A stretch of 64,000 nucleotides of DNA from Achromobacter anxifer (GTDB lineage: Bacteria > Pseudomonadota > Gammaproteobacteria > Burkholderiales > Burkholderiaceae_B), in assembly GCF_903652925.1 (NCBI RefSeq), contig NZ_CAHLAR010000004.1:248001-312000 (forward strand), read 5' to 3'. Below the pieces are notes generated by a model that did not search any database, was not told where the DNA came from, and worked only from the letters and a program-made list of their open reading frames with translations. Each line of letters begins with the position of its first letter. Within the stretch, counting starts at the first letter, position 1. A program made the position numbers and the translations under genes. Below, piece by piece: positions 32,885-42,133 of this stretch.

Positions 32885-33979
32885 ATGTTTTCCCTCAGCC
32901 GCCTGGTTGCCCTTGGTTCGTTGCTGGTCGCCGCAGGCGGTTGCCAGGGCGTGCCGCCGGGTGCGCCGCCGCCGATCGCCAAAGGCGATTACGAGGCGGT
33001 CGTCGGCTACCTAGCGCAGCGCATCCCCTACGACATGAACGCCTTGAGCGTTCCCGGCCTGTCCATCGCGCTGGTCGACGACCAGCGTGTGGTGTGGAGC
33101 ACCGGCTTTGGCTTCGCGGATCCCGTGCGCCATCGCCAGGCCACCAGCGACACGCTGTACCGGGTCGGTTCCATTACCAAGATCGTCACCGCCGCGGGCG
33201 TGCTGCGGGCCGCCGATGACGGCCGCCTGACGCTCGACCAGCCGGCTTCGCAGGCGCTGCCCGACTGGGACATCCAGCCGCGCCGTGGCGCCATGCAATG
33301 GCTGGGCGCGCATCCCTTCACTCCCCGCAATCTGCTGGCCGTGCATCCGGGATCGCTCGAAGACACCATGGGCCGCGCGCGCGCCGACATGGCGTATGCC
33401 TTGCTTGGCGACATGGTGGCGCACGTGGCCAGCGAACCCTTCGATACCTACGTGCGCCGCACCATCCTGCAGCCCTTGAACATGCCGCGCGCGGGCTTCC
33501 AGCCCAACCCGCGCATGCTGGATTTGCGCGCGTCGGGCTACCGCCGCGGCGCGCCCTGGACCGAGGCGCCGCAGCCCAACGAGGCGGCCGATGGCCTGTG
33601 GCTCAGTTCTTCGGAAATGGCGCGCTTCTTCTCCATGCTTTTCGCCGACGGCCTGTATCAGGGGCGGCGCGTGCTCAACGCCGATTCTGCGCGCGCCGTG
33701 CTGGACCTGGAGACGGTGGACAGCGGGATGGCGCTGGATTGCCGCCTGTCCCTGTCGTGGCTGGCCGCGCCTTGTGATGCGGAGCTCACGGGCGGCGAGT
33801 TGCGGCTGCACAGCGGCGCGACCGAAGCCTTCCATTCCCGCTTCGTGCTGGCTCCGTACGACAAGCTTGCCGTGCTGGTCATGAGCAATTCCGATACCAG
33901 CGAGCCGCTGGTGTCCTCGGTGTCGGCGATGGCGATGGCGCTGATGCGCCAGGCCAAGCAAGGCGCAGTGACCCAATAG
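32885..33979 (+). CDS. Class C beta-lactamase-like serine hydrolase with degenerate active site
   Basis: 364 residues from the ATG at 32885 (a TTG four codons earlier is less likely). The N-terminus is a hydrophobic export signal ending VAAGGCQG, a near-lipobox with Ala at -3. SxxK nucleophile motif is intact (GSITK). The Tyr of the second motif (YxN) is not found: the region between LLAVHPGSL and AYALLGDMV is shortened and reads ARADM where YSN is expected. The third motif is HSGATEAF. It may be a defective or specialised penicillin-binding-like esterase. Placed between rstAB and a MipA-type gene, an envelope role is plausible. Confidence 0.82.
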   Translation: MFSLSRLVALGSLLVAAGGCQGVPPGAPPPIAKGDYEAVVGYLAQRIPYDMNALSVPGLSIALVDDQRVVWSTGFGFADPVRHRQATSDTLYRVGSITKIVTAAGVLRAADDGRLTLDQPASQALPDWDIQPRRGAMQWLGAHPFTPRNLLAVHPGSLEDTMGRARADMAYALLGDMVAHVASEPFDTYVRRTILQPLNMPRAGFQPNPRMLDLRASGYRRGAPWTEAPQPNEAADGLWLSSSEMARFFSMLFADGLYQGRRVLNADSARAVLDLETVDSGMALDCRLSLSWLAAPCDAELTGGELRLHSGATEAFHSRFVLAPYDKLAVLVMSNSDTSEPLVSSVSAMAMALMRQAKQGAVTQ

Positions 33980-34042
33980 ATCGGGCCCGAACGCGGCCTG
34001 CCATGTTTTACCCCCTCAACCTCGTTTCTTGGAAGCTGTTAA

Positions 34043-34930
34043 ATGAAGCGAAAATTGCGTTCTTCCCTGTTTACGCGCGGTACTGGCGCCGCGTGCCTGC
34101 TGGCTTTTATCCCGGGACTGTCCCTGGCCGATGACGCTGCCAACAGTTCCGTCTATGGCCAGCGCGGGGCCAGTTCTCGCGGGTTGACGGTGGCGACCGG
34201 AGAGGGGCCGGCCGACGAATGGCTGTTCTACGGCACGCTGGGGGCAGGCTATGCGCCGCGCTATAGCGGCAGCGACGAATACTCGGCGGTGCCCATCATC
34301 GGCGTGGGCGTGCGCAGCCCCGGCGGTTTTTTCCTGGGCACCGACCGCGGCCTGGGCTGGGAAACGCAGGCGCTGGACAGCACCTTCCGTTTCTATCTGG
34401 CACCCAGTGCGTCGCGCAAGGACCACAAGAAAGGGTTCCAGGGTTCGGACAAGCTGAGGGGCATGGGCAATATCGACAGCCGGGCGCAGGTCGGCATGGA
34501 CGCCGAAACCACGTTGGGGCCGGTGACCCTGTCGGCGTCGGTCGCGCACGCCTTCAAGAAGGGCGACGACCGCGATGTGGGCAGCGCCTACACCATGTTC
34601 AATCTGGGAGCCAGCACCACGGTGTACGAGGGCAGCGCCGGGATGATCTCGCTGGCCTTGTCCAGCACCTTCGGCGACGGCAATTACATGCGCACCTGGT
34701 ATGGCGTGAGCGGCAAGCAGTCGGCCAAGTCCGGCTACCGCAAGTACACGCCCAAGGGCGGTCTGGAAAGCGTGGGCCTGGGCGCAACCTGGACCGTGCC
34801 CTTGAGTAAGTCCTGGGCGTGGACGACGGCGGCGGAGGCGCGGCGTCTCTACGGCGACGCGGCGGACAGTCCCATCGTGAAGGACCGCGCCCAGTACACC
34901 ATCGGCACCATGATGACGTACTCGTATTGA
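34043..34930 (+). CDS. MipA/OmpV-family outer membrane protein
   Basis: 295 residues. A signal peptide (about 29 residues, ending LSLAD) is followed by an alternating amphipathic beta-strand pattern: FYGTLGAGYAPRYSGSDEYSAVPIIGVGVR, GFFLGTDRGLGWE, and a C-terminal strand ending in an aromatic residue (TMMTYSY) as required for BAM assembly. MipA in E. coli scaffolds peptidoglycan synthase MltA-PBP1B; OmpV-type members are porin-like. Which role applies is unknown. Members are often controlled by two-component systems, consistent with nearby rstAB. Confidence 0.88.
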   Translation: MKRKLRSSLFTRGTGAACLLAFIPGLSLADDAANSSVYGQRGASSRGLTVATGEGPADEWLFYGTLGAGYAPRYSGSDEYSAVPIIGVGVRSPGGFFLGTDRGLGWETQALDSTFRFYLAPSASRKDHKKGFQGSDKLRGMGNIDSRAQVGMDAETTLGPVTLSASVAHAFKKGDDRDVGSAYTMFNLGASTTVYEGSAGMISLALSSTFGDGNYMRTWYGVSGKQSAKSGYRKYTPKGGLESVGLGATWTVPLSKSWAWTTAAEARRLYGDAADSPIVKDRAQYTIGTMMTYSY

Positions 34931-34941
34931 TCGGGGGTAGT

Positions 34942-35006
34942 AGCCCGTTCCCGGCCGGGAACGGGCTGGACGGAACCGGGTGCGCAAAGCCGCCGGTTCC
35001 GTCCAG
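34942..35006. terminator. Two tandem perfect hairpins in the convergent gap
   Basis: Stem 1: AGCCCGTTCCC (34942-34952) with GGGAACGGGCT (34957-34967). Stem 2: CTGGACGGAACCGG (34966-34979) with CCGGTTCCGTCCAG (34993-35006). The stems share two bases so are nearly contiguous. No T-run on either strand; probably a bidirectional barrier and 3'-end protector for the converging mipA-like and ugpC transcripts. Confidence 0.6.
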
Positions 35007-35013
35007 GATGGGA

Positions 35014-36102
<1,089 letters not shown>

Positions 36103-36152
36103 GAGTTATTCGTGTTCGGAGTCGTGTTCGGGTGGGCGAGGGAGGATAGGCG

Positions 36153-37004
36153 TCACTTTTCAGTGTCGACCAGACCCTTGACGAACCATTTCTGCATCAG
36201 GATGACGACCAGCGCCGGCGGGATCATCGCAAGCATGGCGGTGGCCATGGTGATGTTCCATTCGGTCACGCTGTCGCCGCCGCTGATCATCCGCTTGATG
36301 CCGATGACGACGGGGTACATGTCTTCCTGCGTGGTGACCAGCAGCGGCCACAGGTACTGGTTCCAGCCATAGATGAACTGGATCACGAACAGCGCGGCAA
36401 TGCTGGTCTTGGACAAGGGCAGCAGCACGTCGCGGAAGAAGCGCACCGGCCCCGCGCCGTCGATGCGGGCGGCCTCGATCAGCTCGTCCGGCACCGTCAG
36501 GAAGAACTGGCGGAACAGGAAGGTGGCGGTCGCCGAGGCGATCAGCGGCAAGGTCAGGCCGGCGTAGCTGTTCAGCAGGCCGAGGTCGGCCACGACCTTG
36601 TAGGTGGGCGCGATGCGGACTTCGACCGGCAGCATCAGCGTGACGAAGATCATCCAGAAGAAGAACATGCGGCCGGGGAAGCGGAAGTACACCACCGCGA
36701 AGGCCGACAGCAGCGAGATGGCGATCTTGCCGATGGAAATCGCCAGCGCCATGATCAGGCTGACGTACATCATGCGGCCCACGGGCGCGCCCGACGAACC
36801 GCCGGACGAGCCGCCGAACAGGGCTTGCATGTAGTTATCGACGAAATGCTTGCCGGGGATGAGGGACATCGGCGCGGACGCCACTTCCTGCGCGGTCTGG
36901 GTGGACGCGACGAAAGTGACGTAGAGCGGAAATGCCACCATCGCCACGCCGCAGAGCAGAATGACGTGGGCCAGAATATCCAGCCAGGGACGGCGTTCAA
37001 CCAT
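36153..37004 (-). CDS. ugpE: sn-Glycerol-3-phosphate ABC transporter permease UgpE
   Basis: 283 residues, six predicted membrane segments starting with [25 protein letters not shown]. The EAA loop is [27 protein letters not shown]. The early segment [19 protein letters not shown] and [12 protein letters not shown] are characteristic of UgpE. A short Gly-Ser stretch ([12 protein letters not shown]) interrupts the first periplasmic loop. Pairs with UgpA; 21 bases downstream of it. Confidence 0.95.
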   Translation of the reverse strand: MVERRPWLDILAHVILLCGVAMVAFPLYVTFVASTQTAQEVASAPMSLIPGKHFVDNYMQALFGGSSGGSSGAPVGRMMYVSLIMALAISIGKIAISLLSAFAVVYFRFPGRMFFFWMIFVTLMLPVEVRIAPTYKVVADLGLLNSYAGLTLPLIASATATFLFRQFFLTVPDELIEAARIDGAGPVRFFRDVLLPLSKTSIAALFVIQFIYGWNQYLWPLLVTTQEDMYPVVIGIKRMISGGDSVTEWNITMATAMLAMIPPALVVILMQKWFVKGLVDTEK

Positions 37005-37025
37005 TGTTTGTAGCCTCGGACAAAA

Positions 37026-37907
37026 TCAATACTGCACTTTGCGGTCGACGTAGCGGAACTGCACGACCGTCAAGGCAATCACAATGAACATCAGCACCAC
37101 CGACTGCGCCGCGGACGAACCGAGATCCAGGCCGCGGAAGCCGTCGCTGTACACCTTGTAGACCAGGATGGAGGTCGACGTGCCGGGGCCGCCCTGCGTG
37201 GTCGTATCCACCACCGCGAAGGTGTCGAAGAAGGCGTAGATGATGTTGACCACCAGCAGGAAGAAGGTGGTGGGCGAGAGCAGCGGGAACACGATGCTCC
37301 AGAAGCGGCGCGACGGGCTGGCGCCGTCGATCGCGGCGGCTTCGATGAGCGAACGCGGAATCGATTGCAGGCCGGCCAGAAAGAACAGGAAGTTGTACGA
37401 GACCTGCTTCCACACGGCGGCGATCAGCACCAGGATCATGGCCTGGTTGCCATTCAGGCGCGGGTTCCAGTTCACGCCAGAGTGGTTCAGCGCCACGGCC
37501 AGGATGCCGACGGAGGGCGAGAACATGAACAGCCACAGCACGCCGACCACGGCGGGGGCCACGGCGTAGGGCCAGATCAGCAGCGTCTTGTAGAGGCCGG
37601 CGCCGCGGATGACGCGGTCGGCCATGACGGCAAGCAGCAGCGACACGCCCAGGCCGACCACCGCCACCAGGATCGAGAACACGGCGGTGACGCGGAACGA
37701 GTCCAGGTAGGCTTGCTGCTTGAACAGTTCGATGAAGTTGTCCAATCCGACGAACTCGGAGGACAAGCCGAAAGCGTCTTCCAGCCGCATCGATTGCCAC
37801 ATGGCTTGGCCAGCGGGCAGGAAGAAGAAGACCACGGTAATGATGATCTGCGGCAGGAGCAGCAGATAGGGCAAGGTCTTGTGCCCGAATACAACGCGTT
37901 TTTCCAT
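37026..37907 (-). CDS. ugpA: sn-Glycerol-3-phosphate ABC transporter permease UgpA
   Basis: 293 residues, six membrane segments; begins [21 protein letters not shown] loop [29 protein letters not shown] near residue 200. The membrane partner of UgpE in the glycerol-3-phosphate importer. RBS GGGGGAA-like (CCTATGGAAA context) is modest. It is separated from ugpB by about 200 bases with two hairpins. Confidence 0.95.
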   Translation of the reverse strand: MEKRVVFGHKTLPYLLLLPQIIITVVFFFLPAGQAMWQSMRLEDAFGLSSEFVGLDNFIELFKQQAYLDSFRVTAVFSILVAVVGLGVSLLLAVMADRVIRGAGLYKTLLIWPYAVAPAVVGVLWLFMFSPSVGILAVALNHSGVNWNPRLNGNQAMILVLIAAVWKQVSYNFLFFLAGLQSIPRSLIEAAAIDGASPSRRFWSIVFPLLSPTTFFLLVVNIIYAFFDTFAVVDTTTQGGPGTSTSILVYKVYSDGFRGLDLGSSAAQSVVLMFIVIALTVVQFRYVDRKVQY

Positions 37908-37931
37908 AGGGGGAACCCAAGGTACAGAAAA

Positions 37932-37954
37932 GCGGCGGTTGAAGTAACCGCCGC
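37932..37954 (-). terminator. Hairpin with short T-run between ugpB and ugpA (attenuator)
   Basis: GCGGCGGTT (37932-37940) and AACCGCCGC (37946-37954) form a perfect 9-bp stem. Read on the minus strand the stem is followed by TTTTC, a weak rho-independent terminator, upstream of the ugpA start at 37907. Confidence 0.65.
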
Positions 37955-37980
37955 CTGAAACCGCCTTCGTAAAATACGAG

Positions 37981-38016
37981 AGGCTTAAAGCCCTAAAAAC
38001 CCAGGGCCTTAAGCCT
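37981..38016 (-). promoter_or_regulatory. Long hairpin downstream of ugpB
   Basis: AGGCTTAAAGCCCT (37981-37994) and AGGGCCTTAAGCCT (38003-38016) form a 14-bp stem with one mismatch and an 8-base loop. It lies between the ugpB stop and the attenuator-like hairpin; likely protects the ugpB message from 3' degradation. Confidence 0.6.
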
Positions 38017-38104
38017 TGTACTGCGTGGTGTGGAGCAGCCCAAGTCCTTGTTACGGCATGGAAAATACCGATTGACAGGACCCGGGCGGTATTTCAGAAG
38101 GGCG

Positions 38105-39418
38105 TTACTTTACACTCTTCTCGAACTTTTCCAGCAGTTCGTTGCCGCGCTTGACGATGCTTTCGGCGCCGTCCTTGGCGCTGACCTTGCCCGAAACGAT
38201 GCGCTCGATTTCAGCGTCTTCGATTTCGCGGATCTGCGGCAGGAAGCCCAGGCGCAGGCCGCGCGATTGGGCGGTGGTTTCAACGTTCAGCTGCTTGACG
38301 CCGACTTCGGTGCCCGGGTTCTTGTCGTAGAAGCCTTCCTTCTTGGTCAGCTCGTAGGCAGCCTTGGTGACGGGCACGTAGCCGGTCTGCTGGTGCCAGC
38401 GGGCGGCGATTTCCGGGCTGGCCAGGAACTTGAAGAACGCGGTCACGCCCTTGTAGGTTTCCGGCTTCTTGTTGGCGAAGACCCACAGCGAAGCGCCGCC
38501 GATGATGGTGTTCTGCGGCGCGCCTTGCACGTCGGCGTAGTAGGGCAGGGTCGAGGTGCCGAATTCGAACTTGGCGTTCTTGGCGATGTTGGCGCGCAGG
38601 CCGGACGAGCCGGTGATCATGGCGCACTTGCCGCTGATGAACAGCGAGTTCGGCTCGTCGCCGCGGCCGCCGTACATGAAGATGCCTTCCTTGCCCAGCT
38701 TGGCCAGGTTTTCCAGGTGGCGCACGTGCAGCGGGGTGTTGATGGCGATGCGGGCGTCCAGGCCGCCGAAACCGTTGTCCTTGGTGGCGTACGGCACGTT
38801 ATGCCAGGCCGAGAACGTTTCCAGCTGGACCCACGACGGCCAGGAGGTGGTGTAGCCGCATTCCTGGCCGGCTGCCTTCAGCTTCTGGCCGGCGGCGGCC
38901 AGCTCTTCCCAGGTCTTGGGAGGATTGTCGGCGTCCAGGCCGGCCTTCTTGAAGGCGTCCTTGTTGTAGTAGAACACCACGGTCGAGCTGTTGAAGGGCA
39001 TCGACACCAGCTTGCCGTCGGCCGACGAGTAGTAGCCGGCCACGGCGCCGATGAATTCCTTCGGATCGATCGGGTTGCCGACCTCTTCGGACATCTGCTG
39101 CACCGGCTTGATGGCGCCCTTGGCGTACATCATGGTGGCGGTGCCGACTTCGAACACCTGGAGAATGTCGGGCGCATTGCCGGCGCGGAACGCGGCGATG
39201 CCGGCGTTCATGGATTCACCGTAGTTGCCCTTGTAGACTGCCTTGACTTGGTAATCGGGGTTCTTCTTGTTGAATTCGTCGACCAGGCCGTTCACGCGGT
39301 CGCCCAGCGCGCCTTCCATCGAGTGCCAGAATTGGATCTCGGTGGCGGCATGCGCGGACGCGCCTGCGAAAGCCGTCATGATGGCGGCAAAGGTTAGGGC
39401 AATACGGTGGGATCGCAT
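38105..39418 (-). CDS. ugpB: sn-Glycerol-3-phosphate-binding protein UgpB
   Basis: 437 residues from the Met at 39418, with GGAGG about 12 bases upstream. Signal peptide of about 24 residues ending ASAHAATE. Mature protein: IQFWHSMEGALGDRVNGLVDEFN, YKGNYGESMNAGIAAFRAGNAPDILQVFEVGTATMM, MPFNSSTVVFYYNKDAFKKAG and TSWPSWVQLETFSAWHN, all UgpB hallmarks. Periplasmic receptor for glycerol-3-phosphate and glycerophosphodiesters. First gene of the operon, preceded by a Pho-box-like element. Confidence 0.96.
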   Translation of the reverse strand: MRSHRIALTFAAIMTAFAGASAHAATEIQFWHSMEGALGDRVNGLVDEFNKKNPDYQVKAVYKGNYGESMNAGIAAFRAGNAPDILQVFEVGTATMMYAKGAIKPVQQMSEEVGNPIDPKEFIGAVAGYYSSADGKLVSMPFNSSTVVFYYNKDAFKKAGLDADNPPKTWEELAAAGQKLKAAGQECGYTTSWPSWVQLETFSAWHNVPYATKDNGFGGLDARIAINTPLHVRHLENLAKLGKEGIFMYGGRGDEPNSLFISGKCAMITGSSGLRANIAKNAKFEFGTSTLPYYADVQGAPQNTIIGGASLWVFANKKPETYKGVTAFFKFLASPEIAARWHQQTGYVPVTKAAYELTKKEGFYDKNPGTEVGVKQLNVETTAQSRGLRLGFLPQIREIEDAEIERIVSGKVSAKDGAESIVKRGNELLEKFEKSVK

Positions 39419-39483
39419 AGAGAGGTTCCTCCAGTTGGGCGTGACGCGACCGGGTTGTCCGAGCGCGGAAAACACGACACCTT

Positions 39484-39512
39484 ATGAATTGTTTGTGACA
39501 AAACCGTGACTT
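39484..39512 (-). promoter_or_regulatory. Pho-box-like direct repeats upstream of ugpB
   Basis: On the minus strand three half-sites AAGTCA, TTGTCA and AATTCA start exactly 11 bases apart (complements TGACTT at 39507-39512, TGACAA at 39496-39501 and TGAATT at 39485-39490). The PhoB consensus is CTGTCA repeated every 11 bases with an AT-rich spacer. Two half-sites are good and the third is weak. ugp operons are PhoB-controlled in E. coli. Confidence 0.55.
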
Positions 39513-39611
39513 TCACATCACTCTAAACGCCTGTCAAATTGCGCGTTTTAGGCGCGAACGAACATTTTTCTTTTTTTCCCGAACGAGAACTCCCGTTTAC
39601 AATCGCCTCCT

Positions 39612-40445
39612 ATGAAAAACGAACTTTCGATTGCGTTCATTGGCGGCGGCAATATGGCAGCCGCCCTGGCTTCGGGCCTGGCTGGCAAAGTATGCGCCGC
39701 CGGGAACATCCATGTCATTGACATAAACCAGGATTCGCACGCCGCCTGGCAGGCCCGCGGAATGACCACCGCGACGGCCCCCGGCGAGGCCCTGGCGGCC
39801 TGCCGCGTATGGGTGTTCGCAGTCAAGCCACAGAACATGAAAGACGTTGTGGCTTCCACGCGTCAGTGGCTGCGCGACGACACTTTGGTGGTAAGCGTGG
39901 CGGCGGGCATCCGCGCCGATACGCTGGCCGCCTGGCTGGGTACGCCCGAGGCGCCGTTCAAGCGCCTGGTGCGCTGCATGCCGAATACCCCGGCCCTGGT
40001 GGGCGCAGGCATCACCGGCCTGGCTGCCCTGGACGGCGTGGACGCGGCCGACCGCGAACTTGCCGCCCGCCTGCTGTCCAGCGTGGGGCAGGTGGTCTGG
40101 GTTGCCGATGACGCCGCGCTCGACGGCGTGACGGCCTTGTCGGGCAGCGGCCCGGCCTATGTGTTCCTGTTCCTGGAGGCCCTGGTGGCTGGCGGCCAGA
40201 AGGTTGGGCTGACGGCTGAACAGGCCAAGCAATTGGCGCTGGGCACGCTGGCCGGGGCGACGCGCCTGGCGGCCGAGTCCTCGGAACCGCTATCCACGCT
40301 GCGCGAACGGGTCACCTCCAAGGGCGGCACCACCGCCGCCGCGCTCAATGCCTTCGGCGCCGCGGGCTTCGCCGGCATCGTCGAGGACGCCATGGCCGCC
40401 GCGGCGCAGCGCTCGCGCGAGCTGGCGGAGGAGTTCGGGAAATGA
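39612..40445 (+). CDS. proC: Pyrroline-5-carboxylate reductase
   Basis: 277 residues. Last step of proline synthesis: NAD(P)H reduction of pyrroline-5-carboxylate. N-terminal Rossmann motif FIGGGNMAAALASGL, VFAVKPQNM, the MPNTPALVGAGITGL loop and the C-terminal signature DGVTALSGSGPAYVFLFLEAL with VTSKGGTTAAAL. Normal length. Its stop overlaps the next gene start (ATGA), suggesting translational coupling to the YhhQ-type transporter gene. Confidence 0.97.
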   Translation: MKNELSIAFIGGGNMAAALASGLAGKVCAAGNIHVIDINQDSHAAWQARGMTTATAPGEALAACRVWVFAVKPQNMKDVVASTRQWLRDDTLVVSVAAGIRADTLAAWLGTPEAPFKRLVRCMPNTPALVGAGITGLAALDGVDAADRELAARLLSSVGQVVWVADDAALDGVTALSGSGPAYVFLFLEALVAGGQKVGLTAEQAKQLALGTLAGATRLAAESSEPLSTLRERVTSKGGTTAAALNAFGAAGFAGIVEDAMAAAAQRSRELAEEFGK

Positions 40446-40999
40446 CGGTTGCGGCCTCCAGGCGCTTTGCCGCCATGAGTCGGCCGCAGTTCGCCATCGC
40501 CGTGCTGTGCATGCTGGTGGTGGTGGTCGGCTCCAACATCCTGGTTCAGGTGCCGCTGAATGACTGGCTGACCTGGGGCGGCCTGTCGTATCCGGTGGCG
40601 TTCCTGGTCACCGACGTGCTGAACCGCCGTTTCGGCCCGGCCGCCGCGCGCCGGGTGGTCTGGTTCGGCTTCGCCGCCGCGCTGGTGGTGTCGGTCTGGG
40701 TGGCGTCGCCCCGCATCGCGCTGGCTTCGGGCCTGGCCTATATCTGCGCGCAACTGGTCGACATCCAGGTGTTCGACCGCCTGCGCGACCAGCGCTGGTG
40801 GCGTGCGCCGCTGGTGTCGGGCGTGCTGGGCGCCATCCTGGACACGGCGGTGTTCTTCAGCGTCGCCTTCGCCGCGACCGGCGCGCCCTGGATGACCTGG
40901 ATGATGGGCGACCTGGCCATCAAGCTGGCGGTCAACATCAGCATGCTGGCGCCGTTCCGCGCGCTGATGTGGAATCTGGCCAAGCCGGCCAACGCCTGA
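40442..40999 (+). CDS. VUT family queuosine precursor transporter, YhhQ-like
   Basis: 185 residues, hydrophobic, about five or six membrane segments. Family marks: LSYPVAFLVTDVLNRRFG near residue 50, SGLAYICAQLVDIQVFDRLR, and the C-terminal GDLAIKLAVNISMLAPFRAL. E. coli YhhQ imports the queuosine precursors preQ0/preQ1; function here by family. Shorter than YhhQ (221 residues). A Met 11 codons in (at 40475) is an alternative start. Confidence 0.88.
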   Translation: MTVAASRRFAAMSRPQFAIAVLCMLVVVVGSNILVQVPLNDWLTWGGLSYPVAFLVTDVLNRRFGPAAARRVVWFGFAAALVVSVWVASPRIALASGLAYICAQLVDIQVFDRLRDQRWWRAPLVSGVLGAILDTAVFFSVAFAATGAPWMTWMMGDLAIKLAVNISMLAPFRALMWNLAKPANA

Positions 41000-41002
41000 T
41001 CG

Positions 41003-41026
41003 GACGGCGCCTGCCTGGGCGCCGTC
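41003..41026 (+). terminator. Hairpin terminator candidate after yhhQ-like gene
   Basis: GACGGCGCC (41003-41011) pairs with GGCGCCGTC (41018-41026), 9-bp perfect stem and 6-base loop, followed by GGGTTTCC. The T-run is short. Located between convergent genes. Confidence 0.5.
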
Positions 41027-41037
41027 GGGTTTCCTGA

Positions 41038-42057
41038 CTAGTTGGCCTGGGCGCCGGACTGCTTGATCAGGTCCGACCATTTCGCCAGTTCGTCCTGTCC
41101 GAACTTGTCGATGTCCGCCATCGGCACGCTGTTCCTCTCCACGCCTTGGACCTCCAGCTTGGCCGTGATGTCCGGATTCGCCAGGGCGGCCGCAGCCGCG
41201 TCCCGCAGCTTTTGCAGCACCGGGGCGGGGGTTGCGGCCGGCGCGTAGATCATGAACCACGCTTGCAGGTCGAAATTCCCGCCCAGCTGCTCGGCGATGG
41301 TCGGTACCTCAGGGGCGGACGCGCTGCGCCGCATGCCCGAAGTGCCTAGCGCGCGCAGCTTGCCAGCCTTGATGTGCGGCAGTACGGCAATGGGGTGATA
41401 GAACATGAATTGGGCCTGGCCCGACATGACGTCGGTCAGCGCCTGGCTGCCTTCCTTGTAGGGGATGTGCACCATGGTGCCGCCCAGGCGCGATTTCAAC
41501 AGTTCCCCGGCGAGATGGCCCGAGGTGCCGGTGCCGGCCGAAGCGAAGCTGATGCCGCCCGGCTTCGCGGCCGCGGCAGCCAGGTCCTTGAGATCGCGGA
41601 TCGGCGAGCCGGCGGCGACCACCAGCAGGGTGGGCGTGGAGCCGACCATGGCGACGGGCGTGAAATCGCGCAAGGGGTCGTAGCCCAGCTTCGGATACAG
41701 CGCCTTGTTGATGGCATGCGTGCCGACCGTGCCCATGACGATGGTGTAGCCGTCAGCCGGCGAGCGGGCGACGAACTCGGTGCCGATGGAGCCGCCCGCG
41801 CCCGCTTTGTTTTCGACGATGACGGGTTGGCCCAGGGACTTCGCCATGGCGTCGCCCATCATGCGGGCGACGGTATCGGTGGTGGTGCCGGGGCCGAACG
41901 GCACGATCATCTTGATGGGGCGTTCGGGGTAATCCGCGGCGCGCGCGGGCTGGGCCGCCAGGCCTAGCGCGCCGGCGAGCAGGGCCAATGCGGCGAAGGC
42001 GAGGCGGGCCGGGCGGGCGGGGTGGCCGCGTACGGATCCCAAGCAAGTAATCGTCAT
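41038..42057 (-). CDS. Bug-type tripartite tricarboxylate receptor (TctC family)
   Basis: 339 residues. Signal peptide of about 40 residues ending QPARAAD, then YPERPIKMIVPFGPGTTTDTVARM, VIVENKAGAGGSIGTEF, DGYTIVMGT, GTGTSGHLAGEL, and the SGQAQFMFYHPIAVLPHIKAGK segment. Downstream of the citryl-CoA-lyase-like and CoA-transferase genes on the same strand (76-base gap), so it probably binds the carboxylic acid processed by them. No TctAB genes nearby. Confidence 0.93.
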   Translation of the reverse strand: MTITCLGSVRGHPARPARLAFAALALLAGALGLAAQPARAADYPERPIKMIVPFGPGTTTDTVARMMGDAMAKSLGQPVIVENKAGAGGSIGTEFVARSPADGYTIVMGTVGTHAINKALYPKLGYDPLRDFTPVAMVGSTPTLLVVAAGSPIRDLKDLAAAAAKPGGISFASAGTGTSGHLAGELLKSRLGGTMVHIPYKEGSQALTDVMSGQAQFMFYHPIAVLPHIKAGKLRALGTSGMRRSASAPEVPTIAEQLGGNFDLQAWFMIYAPAATPAPVLQKLRDAAAAALANPDITAKLEVQGVERNSVPMADIDKFGQDELAKWSDLIKQSGAQAN

Positions 42058-42133
42058 GGTGTTTGTCTCCTGTGTTTATCATGCGCCGCCGGCTACCCGC
42101 CACGCGCGTGGCAGGCAGGCCCGCGGCGTGCGT

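Noticed and set aside
38030-39397. 455-codon plus-strand frame opposite ugpB
   Set aside because: Shadow frame of ugpB; UgpB motifs are unambiguous on the minus strand.
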